From Aquila chrysaetos chrysaetos (taxonomy: Eukaryota; Chordata; Aves; Accipitriformes; Accipitridae), in the NCBI RefSeq assembly GCF_900496995.4, contig NC_054457.1, positions 310,001-374,000 of the forward strand: 64,000 nt of DNA, written 5' to 3'. This document shows positions 32,627 through 41,606 of this stretch, in pieces (within the stretch, counting starts at the first letter, position 1; each line of letters opens with the position of its first letter). The notes beneath the pieces were generated by a model. The model saw only the letters and a program-made list of their open reading frames with translations, was not told the DNA's origin and did not search any database. The translations under genes and the position numbers were made by a program.

Positions 32627-34133
32627 ATGGCATTAGCCAAATTATTTAAGAGTAAGGGTGTGGGAAATATAAACACTGATGAAAAGATACCGAAAACATC
32701 ATCATTGGGATGTTTATTGGCACATTGGGGTGAATTACATGATAATTTACGTAAAAGTCAAATGACTGAATATTGTAATCATTGGTGGCCTTTGTATGTT
32801 TTGGAAGATCAGGAAAAATGGCCAACAAATGGAACTTTAAGTTACAATACTATATTACAGTTAATGTTATTTTGTAGGAGAGAGGGTAAATGGAGTGAAG
32901 TGCCATATGTGGATTTGTTCTTTTATTTGAGGCAGCACTTATGAATGAAACGCTCTCTGGAACTTTGGAACAGAGTTTTCCTTTGGGAGATCCCCAGTGG
33001 GATCCGAATGACCCTGTACACAGGAGAAGGTTAACTCGATATCAAAATTGGGTGTTGTATGGAGTAAAGCATGCAATGCCGAAAGCTTTGAATTGGTCTA
33101 AATTATATGAGAAAAAGCAAGACAAAAATGAATCTCCCTCTGTGTTTTTGGAAAAATTGAAGGAAACTGCTAGAAAATACACTGATCTAAAATTAGAAAC
33201 AGAGGCAGAACAACAACAATTGGCTTCGATTTTTATGGGACAGTCAGCGCCTGATATAAGGCGAAAGCTCCAAAAATTGGAGGGAGAGGACTCAAGAAAT
33301 TTGAATAAAATGTTAGAAACGGCATGGAAAGTTTACAATAATTGTTACAGATGCACGACTAACCAAATCCAACAGGTGTTAAAACTCAGATTTATTCTTC
33401 AGCAAAAGTTAGTTAGAAGTCTGGTAACATTTTATAAAACCACAGGCTCAATGATGTAAAGAGAATTAATACTACACGGCTGACTTAAGAATCCCCAAGA
33501 TTTAAAGTGATGGCTCAAAACGCGCTTATCACTCACCTAAAAGCTGAGGGCTCTCTCCCTCGAGGAGTTACCTCGGGCGGTGCCCCGACCCGAGGAGGAG
33601 GCCCTGACTGCAGACCCGCTGCTCCGAGGAGGACTGCCCATGTGTCCTCCGGCGGGACCCCGTTTATACCCCTGTCGAATCTGACCTGTGGTCATTTAAT
33701 TCTATTGGCTAGGAGGGTCACCTCTGTGTACCTGGTGCATCTCGATTGGCCAGTTCAAATTTCAACCTGCAGCCTCCAGGGTTTCCTTCCCCTTCTCCCT
33801 TCCTGGAGAAGTTTTGTTTCCTGCTGGCAGGATGGGGGGGGCGAGATGTACTGCCACAATAATCGAGAGAAGGAAGAAGAGCAAAGAAAAGAAAAGAAAG
33901 AAAATATTAGAGAGAGTAGATTAATAGCTGTTTTAACAGGAAATGCAGCAAGAGGAAGAGGACGAGCTAGAGGAAGAGGAGGTTTTAGAAATTTTGGTGA
34001 CCGGGAACCTAATGCACCTCTAGGGATGAATCAGTGCGCATACTGCAGGGAGGATGGACATTGGAAAAAGGAGTGCCCTAAACTGAAAAAAAGTCAGCAA
34101 GAAGCTGCAAAAATGATGACTCTAGATGAATGA
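32627..34133 (+). pseudogene. gag: N gag: matrix, capsid, nucleocapsid
   Basis: ATG 32627 (MALAKLF, without a myristoylation glycine) opens a 105-residue matrix that ends at TGA 32942-32944. Capsid follows in another frame from 32941, with WSKLYEKKQDKNE...VFLEKLKETAR as the major homology region (about 33118-33171). The p12-like and early-capsid region is missing, so a deletion joins matrix to capsid. P splits the capsid C-terminus at 33343. The nucleocapsid (33859-34133) has RG-rich sequence and one knuckle CAYCREDGHWKKEC, typical of gammaretroviruses. The stop is TGA 34131-34133, in phase with pol. Confidence 0.88.
33343..33858 (-). mobile_element. Solo LTR P (family P) in N gag
   Basis: 516 bp, TGTTACAGATG to CTGCCACA, with a perfect 5-bp duplication ataat (33338-33342, 33859-33863). 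A minus-strand AATAAATC signal (about 33388) and GTATAAAC box (about 33663) give the orientation. Only copy in this window. Confidence 0.9.
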
Positions 34134-36857
34134 AGGGGACCGGAGGGGAACCCAGCTGAGCCTCTGGTTACAATTAAGCTGGGAAATGATAAAGTTGAAT
34201 TTTTAGTAGATACGGGAGCAGTATATTCTGTTTTGAATACTTATAAAGGGAAATTGGGAAATAAAACAGCTAACATAATTGGAGCAACTGGGAAACAGGA
34301 AAACAGACCATTCCTTCAACCCCTAGATTTAAAATTTGGAAATAAGGCAATTACACATGAATTTTTGTATGTGCCAGAATGTCTGATACCCTTGTTGGGT
34401 CGAGATCTGTTATCCAAATTGAATGCACAGATAGTTTTTGAGGGAGGAGAAATTCTTTTAAAAATACCAGAATCAAAGACAGGAGAAATATTGATGATAC
34501 AGGAGAAGGTCAAGATTCAGGAGATGCCACAAGAAGTTGATGGTGCTGTGATACCTATAGTTTGGAACACAGAGATGCCTGGAAAATCTAAAATGGCACA
34601 TCCTGTAAAGGTAGAACTGAAGGAAAATGTGAAGCCAGTGAGATTAAAGCAGTATCCAATTAAACCTGAGGCTAGATTGGGAATCAAGAAATTAATTGAT
34701 AAATTTTTGGAATATGGAATTTTAGAGGAGTGCGAATCTGAATATAATACTCCAATCTTACCAGTGAAAAAGCCTTCAGGAGAATATAGATTAGTACAGG
34801 ATCTGAGGGCGATAAATCAGATAGTGAAAGATATACATCCTGTAGTGGCCAATCCATATACACTTTTAACAGCTCTAGGGGAGAATCATCAGTGGTTTAC
34901 AGTGCTTGATTTGAAGGATGCTTTCTTTTGTATACCCCTGGAAGAAGAAAGTCGAAAATTGTTTGCTTTCGAGTGGGAAAATCCACAAACAGGACGAAAA
35001 ACACAACTGACATGGACGAGGTTGCCGCAAGGATTCAAGAATAGTCCAACAATTTTTGGGAGCCAATTAGCAAAAGAACTTGAGATGTGGAAACGAGATG
35101 GTCCCAAACCTGGACATTTGCTCCTACAGTATGTAGATGACATACTGATAGCGACAGAAGAGAGACCAGCGTGTATAAAGGTAACAATTGATCTTTTAAA
35201 CTTTTTGGGGCTAAGCGGATACAAAGTCTCTAGAACTAAGGCCCAGATAGCAAAACAGACTGTGATATACCTGGGTTTTGAAATCTCACAAGGGCAAAGA
35301 CAGTTGGGAACAGACCGCAAAGAAGCAATTTGCTGTATCCCGGAGCTGAGAAATACCCATGAATTGAGAACCTTTTTGGGAATGGCTGGGTGGTGTCGGC
35401 TATGGATAATGAACTATGGTCTGTTGGCTAAACCATTATATGAAGCTCTTAAAGGTCCACCATTTGAATGGGGTCCAGATCAGCGGAGAGCTTTCCAGAA
35501 TTTAAAACTGGCTCTGATGACAGCACCAGCCTTGGGACTTCCGGATCTGACCAAAGACTTCCAGTTATTTGTACATGAGAAACAACACATTGCACTGGGA
35601 GTGCTGACCCAGAAGATGGGGAGTTGGAAACGACCGGTTGGATATTTTTCCAAACAATTGGACTTTGTAAGTAAGGGCTGGCCTGCTTGTTTGAGAGTGG
35701 TAGCAGCCACTGTAATGATAATACAGGAGGCTCGAAAATTGACTTTGGGAAGAATGATGGTGGTATATGTGCCACACATGGTGATATCAGTGTTGGAGCA
35801 AAAGGGGGGCCATTAGCTATCCCTGAGCAGAATGATGAAGTAACAGGTAATTTTAATGGAGCAAGATGATGTGATTTTGAAAACCACTAACTTAACTAAT
35901 CCTGCAGTCTTTCTGAATTCTGTACAGGAAGAAGGACAACTGGAACATGATTGCCTGACTACCATTGAATATGTATATTCCAGTCGAGAGGATCTGAAGG
36001 ATATACCTATAGACAATCCGGACTGGGAATTGTACACAGATGGTAGCAGTTTCGTCGAAAATGGAATCCGTTACACAGGATATGCGGTAACAACTGAAAA
36101 ATCAGTTATAGAAGCCAATGCTTTGTCCTGCACAACTTCAGCTCAGAAGGCGGAATTAGTGGCTTTGACAAGGGCTCTAGAATTGAGTGAAGAAAAGAAA
36201 GTAAATATCTGGACTGATTCAAAATATGCATTTGGTGTGGTGCGTGTCCATGGGATTTTACGGAAAGAAAGAGGATTACTGTCCTCTCAGGGATCCAACA
36301 TTAAATATAAAGAAGAAATTTTGCACTTATTACAAGCAGTCCAGAAGCCAACTGAGGTAGCAATCATGCACTGTAAAGCACATCAATCAGGAGATACAAA
36401 AGAGATCATAGGGAATAGATTAGCAGATAAAGCAGCTAGGGAAGCAGCCAAAAGGAATGCCTTACAAATGGCATTAAATCCTACAAAAACTATTGCATTA
36501 CCAAAGGAAAAACCTAAGTACTCAGAGGAAGATGAGAAATTAGGGAGGTTATTAAATGCAAGGAAAAATCAGGCAGCATGGTTGGTGACATCAAAAGGTC
36601 AAGTACTAATCCCACCACTTGTAATGAGGGAAATAATACAGACAAAACATAAGGAATGTCATTGGGGAGCGGAAGCATTAATAACTCTCTTGAGAAGGCA
36701 AGTAGTATCAGTAAAAATGCTAGAAATAGCTAAAACGACAACTGCAAAATGTGAGATATGTTTGAAAAACAATCCAGTTGTAAAGAAAAAGGTCCAAATG
36801 GGAATAGTGAAATCAGGAATGGAAACAGGAGATTATTGGCAAATAGATTTTTCAGAG
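34134..36857 (+). pseudogene. pol: N pol: protease, RT, RNase H, integrase N-terminus
   Basis: In frame with gag across the UGA. Protease: EFLVDTGAVYS (about 34197) and LLGRDLL. RT: VLDLKDAFFCIPL, LPQGFKNSP and QYVDDILIA (about 35127-35153). RNase H: LYTDGSS (about 36033), ELVALTRALEL, IWTDSKYAF and the final Asp in NRLADKAA. Integrase starts with an H-x3-H/CEIC zinc site (about 36650-36760) and reaches QIDF before A-III interrupts. TAG at 35814-35816 and TAA at 35841-35843, between RT and RNase H, are the only in-frame stops here. Confidence 0.92.
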
Positions 36858-37895
36858 TGTCGTGGTTTCAGCCCAGCCGGTAACAAAGGACCACGCAGCC
36901 ACTCTCTCACTCCTCCCGGCCCCCTCCGGTGGGATAGGGGGGAGACGGAGGAGAGAAAAAAAAAAAACCTGGAACCTCGAGGGTTGAGATAAGCGCAGTT
37001 TACTGGGACAACGCAAAAAAAAGTTACAACAACAACAACGGTACTAATGAAAGAGTATACAAAAAAAGAGTGATGCACAGTGCAACTGCTCACCACCCGG
37101 GACCTGACGCTCCGCCACTTCCCCCACCGAAAATCGAGAGAGAGAGCAGGAGAGCCCTCCCCCCGGCCCACTCCCCATATATATACTGGGCATGATGTCA
37201 CATGGTGTATTGGGTCTGGCTGAGATGGAGTTAATAGTCCCCATAGCAGCCCTCATAGAACTGTGCTCTGCATTAGTAGCTAGAGAGATGTTGATAACAC
37301 ACCAGTGTTTTGGCTACTGCTGAGCAGCGCTGGCACAGCATCAAGGCTGTCTCTCCAACATTTTTGCCCCCTCCCTCAATGGCAGGCTGGGGCAGGGCAA
37401 GATCTTGGGAGGGGACATAACCAGGACAGCTGACCTAAACTAACCAAACAGATATTCCATACCATATGACGTCAGCCCAGATATAAAAGCTAAGTAAAGG
37501 GAGACGGAAGGGAAGGCATTTTTGTCTTCCGGAGCAACCATCACGCGTACTGAAGCCCTGCTTCCCAGGAAGTGGCCAGACATCGCCTGCTGATGGGAAG
37601 TAGAGAATAATATCATTTGTTTTTCTTTGCTTTCGCGCGCGACCTTTGCTTTCATTTTATTAAACTGTCCTTATCTTGACCCATGAGCCTTTTGTTATAT
37701 TTTCTCCCCCCTGTCCAGCTAAGAAGGGGGAGTGATAGAGCGGCTTTGGTGGGCACCTGGCACCCAGCCAGGGTCAACCCACCACACATGGTATGGAATA
37801 GCTCCTTGGCTAGTTCAGGTCAGCTGCCCCGGCTATGCCCCCCCACCTCCCAGGTTCCTGTAAAAATTAACTCTATCCCAGCTGAACCCAGGACA
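36858..37895 (-). mobile_element. A-III 3' LTR, split by G2
   Basis: Parts 36858-37205 and 37792-37895 together match the 454-bp 5' LTR. The minus-strand TATATATA box is near 37180-37190. A polypurine tract (aataaggggtggataa on the minus strand, about 37896-37912) abuts the TGTCCTGG start. Confidence 0.92.
37206..37786 (+). mobile_element. Solo LTR G2 (family G) in A-III 3' LTR
   Basis: 581 bp, TGTATTGGG to CCACCACA, with a perfect 5-bp duplication catgg (37201-37205, 37787-37791). An ATATAAAAGC box is near 37480 and a TATTAAAC stretch near 37658. Inverted relative to G1 and G3. Confidence 0.93.
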
Positions 37896-38432
37896 TTATC
37901 CACCCCTTATTCTATATCATTTACATTATGCCCAGATCTTACATTTTCCAATTAACCACTACCACTTTCCTTGTCTTATATATATATATATATATGTATA
38001 TGGACACACACACACACACACACACAAATAGTATTCCCTTAGTCAATGGGTTATCACTCCAATGTGTCCATCAATTTTATTTAGTCCATGACTTTGGGGC
38101 TCCATCTGTTGTAACACTTCTTCAGTATAAGAGAGATGGTGTGAGGTGTTGGGTTGTTGTATGCTGCCTCTGGAACTTCTGGCTGGTACATTTGGTGCAA
38201 CCCACACCCTTGGTCTGCAGGTCGAAGATGTTGATCTTGAGGAAATTGCTGGGCGCAAGTTCAAGTTCTATCACTGTTGTTCTTGGCTCAGTTTCAAAGT
38301 CCATTCTTCAGTCATTTGGGTAATTCTTACAGTAATACCCTTGATATGGCATATAGACACTATAGATACAATGACATACATTGGCAGGTTATTTAGCAGT
38401 TAAATATCATACAGCCTAGTTCACTGGCTATT
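37896..38432 (-). other. A-III 3' noncoding region with TA/CA microsatellite
   Basis: About 540 bp between the pol stop and the 3' LTR without a credible frame. It holds the polypurine tract beside the LTR and a (TA)n-(CA)n repeat at about 37978-38026. A-IV has a counterpart of the same length with a shorter TA/CA run, so the region belongs to the element. Confidence 0.75.
37978..38026. repeat. (TA)n/(CA)n microsatellite
   Basis: About ten TA units, a short gtatatgga spacer and about eleven CA units in the A-III 3' noncoding region. Confidence 0.9.
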
Positions 38433-41102
38433 CTATCCCAAAATCAAATCTCCCTGAGGTACACATCGAACTTCCCCATCCTTCTGCATCACCCACCAGG
38501 TGTACCCAGGTCCCTGAGCAAAAACAACCCCTTGGATGGGTTTGTCTCTGCGTGAGGGAGGACTAACCCAGACTGTCTTTCCTAACATACTCCTCATGTG
38601 CACTACAGGAACTTTATCCCCTTCTACAGTATGTGGAAGTCTTGGTTGGGCGGGGCCCGCCCGATTGGTGGATCCTCTAGTATTAACTAACCAGGTGGCT
38701 TTTGTTAAATGTGTATCCCAATGTTTGAAAGTTCCACCCCTCATTGCTCTCAATGTAGTCTTTAACAGTCCATTGTATCGCTCAATTTTCCCAGAGGCTG
38801 GTGCATGGTAGGGGATATGATACATCCACTCAATGCCATGCTCTTTGGCCCAGGTGTCTATGAGGTTGTTTCGGAAATGAGTCCCGTTGTCTGACTCAAT
38901 TCTTTCTGGGGTGCCGTGTTGCCATAAAACTTTCTCTTCAAGTCCCAGGATAGTGTTCTGGGCAGTGGCGTGGGACACAGGATATGTTTCCAGCCATCCA
39001 GTGGTTGCTTCCACCATTGTAAGCACATGGCACTTGCCTTGGCGGGTTCGTGGGAGTGTGATATAGTCAATCTGCCAGGCCTCCCCATGTTTATATTTCA
39101 GCCATCGCCCTCCATACGATAGGGGTTTCAGCCGCTTGGCTTGCTTAATTGCAGCACATGTTTCACATTCATGGATAACCTGTGCGATAGTGTCCATGGT
39201 TAAGTCCACCCCTCGATCACGAGCCCATCTATATGTTGCATCTCTTCCCTGATGGCCCGAGGTATCATGGGCCCACTGAGCCATAAATAGCTCACCCCTA
39301 CGTTGCCAGTCCAGGTCCACCTGAGACACTTCAACCTTGGCGGCCTGATCTGCCTGCTGGTTGTTTTGATGTTCTTCAGTGGCCCGACTCTTGGGTACAT
39401 GAGCATCTACGTGGTGTACTTTTACCACTAGCTTCTCTATCCGAACAGCAATATCTTGCCACAGTGCGGCAGCCCAAATGGGTTTACCTCTGCACTGCCA
39501 GTTGCTCTGCTTCCATTGCTGTAACCACCCCCACAGGGCATTTGCCACCATCCATGAGTCAGTATAGAGATAGGGCACTGGCCACTTCTCTCTTTCAGCA
39601 ATGTCTAACGCTAGCTGGATGGCTTTCACCTCTGCAAACTGGCTCGATTCACCTTCTCCTTCAGCAGTTTCTGCGACTAGTCGTGTAGGACTCCATACAG
39701 CAGCCTTCCACCTCCGATGCTTTCCCACAATGCGACAGGACCCATCAGTGAACAGAGCATATGGCCTCTCATTTTCTGGCAGTTTATTATACAGCGGGGC
39801 CTCTTCAGCCCGTGTCACCTCCTCCTCTGGCGACATTCCAAAATTTTTGCCTTCTGGCCAGTCCATGATCACTTCCACAATTCCTGGGTGACTGGGGTTT
39901 CCTATGCGAGCCCGTTGTGTGATCAGTGCGGCCCACTTACTCCACGTGGCATCCGTTGCATGATGTGTAGAGGAGACTTTCCCTTTGAACATCCAGCCTA
40001 GCACTGGCAGTCGGGGTGCTAAAAGGAGCTGTGTTTCAGTACCAACCACTTCTGAGGCTGCTCGAACTCCTTCATATGCTGCCAATATCTCTTTTTCAGT
40101 TGGAGTATAGCGAGCCTCGGATCCTCTGTATCCCCGACTCCAAAACCCCAGGGGTCGGCCTCGGGTCTCCCCAGGTGCTTTCTGCCAGAGGCTCCAGGTA
40201 GGGCCATTCTCCCCGGCTGCAGTGTAGAGCACATCTTTAACATCTTGTCCTGCCCGGACTGGCCCAAGAGCTACTGCATGAACAATCTCCCGCTTAATTG
40301 GTTCAAAAGCTTGTCGTTGCTCAGGCCCCCATTTAAAATCATTCTTCTTCTGGGTAACTTGGTAGAGAGGACTTACAATTTGACTGTAATTTGGAATATG
40401 CATTCTCCAAAAGCCCACAACACCTAAGAAAGCTTGTGTTTCCTTTTTATTAGTTGGTGAGGACATAGCTGCTATTTTGTTGATCACATCCATTGGGATC
40501 TGATGACGCCCGTCTTGCCATTTTATTCCTAAGAACTGGATCTCCTGTGCAGGTCCCTTGACCTTACTTTCTTTTATGGCAAAACCAGCCTTCAAAAGGA
40601 TTTGGATTATTTTCTTCCCTTTCTCAAAAACTTCTTCTGCCGTGTTGCCCCATACGATGATGTCATCAATGTATTGCAGGTGCTCTGGAGCTTCACCTTT
40701 TTCCAGTGCAGTCTGGATTAGTCCATGGCAAATGGTGGGGCTGTGTTTCCACCCCTGGGGCAGTCGATTCCAGGTGTACTGGACACCCCTCCAAGTGAAA
40801 GCAAACTGTGGCCTGCACTCCGCTGCCAAAGGAATGGAAAAAAATGCATTAGCAATGTCAATTGTGGCATACCACTTAGCTGCCTTTGATTCCACTTCAT
40901 ATTGAAGCTCTAACATATCTGGCACAGCAGCACTCAGCGGTGGCGTGACTTCATTCAGCCCACGATAATCTACTGTTAGTCTCCATTCCCCATTACATTT
41001 CCGCACGGGCCATATGGGACTATTAAAGGGTGAGTGAGTCTTGCTGATCACTCCTTGACTCTCCAATTGGCAAATGAGCTTATGGATGGGGATCAGGGAG
41101 TC
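38433..41102 (-). CDS. pol: A-III Pol: RT, RNase H and integrase, intact
   Basis: The frame is open from the codon after UGA 41103-41105; the first Met is at 41066 (877 residues). RT: ATIDIANAFF (Asp 70), LPQGWKHSP, QYIDDIIVWG (Asp 134/135). RNase H: ALFTDGSC, SQFAEVKAIQLALD, LYTDSWM and a final Asp in QADQAAK. Integrase: HDTSGH...CETC zinc site (spacing H-x4-H), then QIDYITL, IESDNGTHF and the Glu of SGKIERYN, giving a complete D,D,E triad, then a C-terminal WVSPP...GYTWWV...GDLILG domain. No stop or frameshift. The distinctive IDD and the Pol order without dUTPase differ from classic ERV-L. Probably translated by stop-codon readthrough. Confidence 0.93.
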   Translation of the reverse strand, partial: DSLIPIHKLICQLESQGVISKTHSPFNSPIWPVRKCNGEWRLTVDYRGLNEVTPPLSAAVPDMLELQYEVESKAAKWYATIDIANAFFSIPLAAECRPQFAFTWRGVQYTWNRLPQGWKHSPTICHGLIQTALEKGEAPEHLQYIDDIIVWGNTAEEVFEKGKKIIQILLKAGFAIKESKVKGPAQEIQFLGIKWQDGRHQIPMDVINKIAAMSSPTNKKETQAFLGVVGFWRMHIPNYSQIVSPLYQVTQKKNDFKWGPEQRQAFEPIKREIVHAVALGPVRAGQDVKDVLYTAAGENGPTWSLWQKAPGETRGRPLGFWSRGYRGSEARYTPTEKEILAAYEGVRAASEVVGTETQLLLAPRLPVLGWMFKGKVSSTHHATDATWSKWAALITQRARIGNPSHPGIVEVIMDWPEGKNFGMSPEEEVTRAEEAPLYNKLPENERPYALFTDGSCRIVGKHRRWKAAVWSPTRLVAETAEGEGESSQFAEVKAIQLALDIAEREKWPVPYLYTDSWMVANALWGWLQQWKQSNWQCRGKPIWAAALWQDIAVRIEKLVVKVHHVDAHVPKSRATEEHQNNQQADQAAKVEVSQVDLDWQRRGELFMAQWAHDTSGHQGRDATYRWARDRGVDLTMDTIAQVIHECETCAAIKQAKRLKPLSYGGRWLKYKHGEAWQIDYITLPRTRQGKCHVLTMVEATTGWLETYPVSHATAQNTILGLEEKVLWQHGTPERIESDNGTHFRNNLIDTWAKEHGIEWMYHIPYHAPASGKIERYNGLLKTTLRAMRGGTFKHWDTHLTKATWLVNTRGSTNRAGPAQPRLPHTVEGDKVPVVHMRSMLGKTVWVSPPSRRDKPIQGVVFAQGPGYTWWVMQKDGEVRCVPQGDLILG

Positions 41103-41606
41103 TCAGTTGGTGCAATATTGCCGCCGGTGCACCGTCGTGGTAGCAATTGGCACCTGTTGTTCTTCAACCTTCAGCAACCCCACAACCAAAGGGTCTTGAG
41201 AGAGACCAGGCAGGGTAGACAGCTGTTCAATCTCCTCCGTCTCCAATGCAGCTATACCAAAAGCCCAATGGTACCCTTTTGGGTCCTTGAAATACCCCTT
41301 CCTGAGATAATCTATACCAAGGATGCACAGGGCCTCTGGGCCAGTTGCAATGGGGTGTTTATGCCATTCATTCCTGGTTAGACTCATTTCAGCTTCTAAT
41401 ACGGTTAGCTCTTGGGATCCCCCTGTCACACCAGAGATACAGATGGGTTCTGCCCCTTTATAACTTGATGGCATTAGGGTGCATTGTGCACCAGTGTCTA
41501 CTAGAGCCTTATATTCCTGTGGGTCTGATGTGCCAGGCCATCGAATCCACACTGTCCAGTAGACTCGGTTGTCCCTCTCCTCCACCTGGCTGGAGGCAGG
41601 GCCCCT
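41103..41606 (-). CDS. pro: A-III aspartic protease, between UAG and UGA
   Basis: Continuous in phase from gag stop TAG (41607-41609) to TGA (41103-41105). Signature YKALVDTGAQCTLMPS, then ILGIDYLRKGYFKDP. The only start available is a GTG at 41585, so readthrough is the simpler route. At about 165 residues it is longer than many retroviral proteases (about 100-125). The C-terminal part (PGLSQDPLVVGLLKVEEQ...) likely links to RT. Confidence 0.87.
   Translation of the reverse strand, partial: RGPASSQVEERDNRVYWTVWIRWPGTSDPQEYKALVDTGAQCTLMPSSYKGAEPICISGVTGGSQELTVLEAEMSLTRNEWHKHPIATGPEALCILGIDYLRKGYFKDPKGYHWAFGIAALETEEIEQLSTLPGLSQDPLVVGLLKVEEQQVPIATTTVHRRQYCTN

Noticed and set aside
37896..38432. 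Possible env or dUTPase gene downstream of A-III pol
   Set aside because: Short frames in the region (38146-38403 and the antisense 38043-38304) show no signal peptide, anchor, Cys pattern or dUTPase motif.
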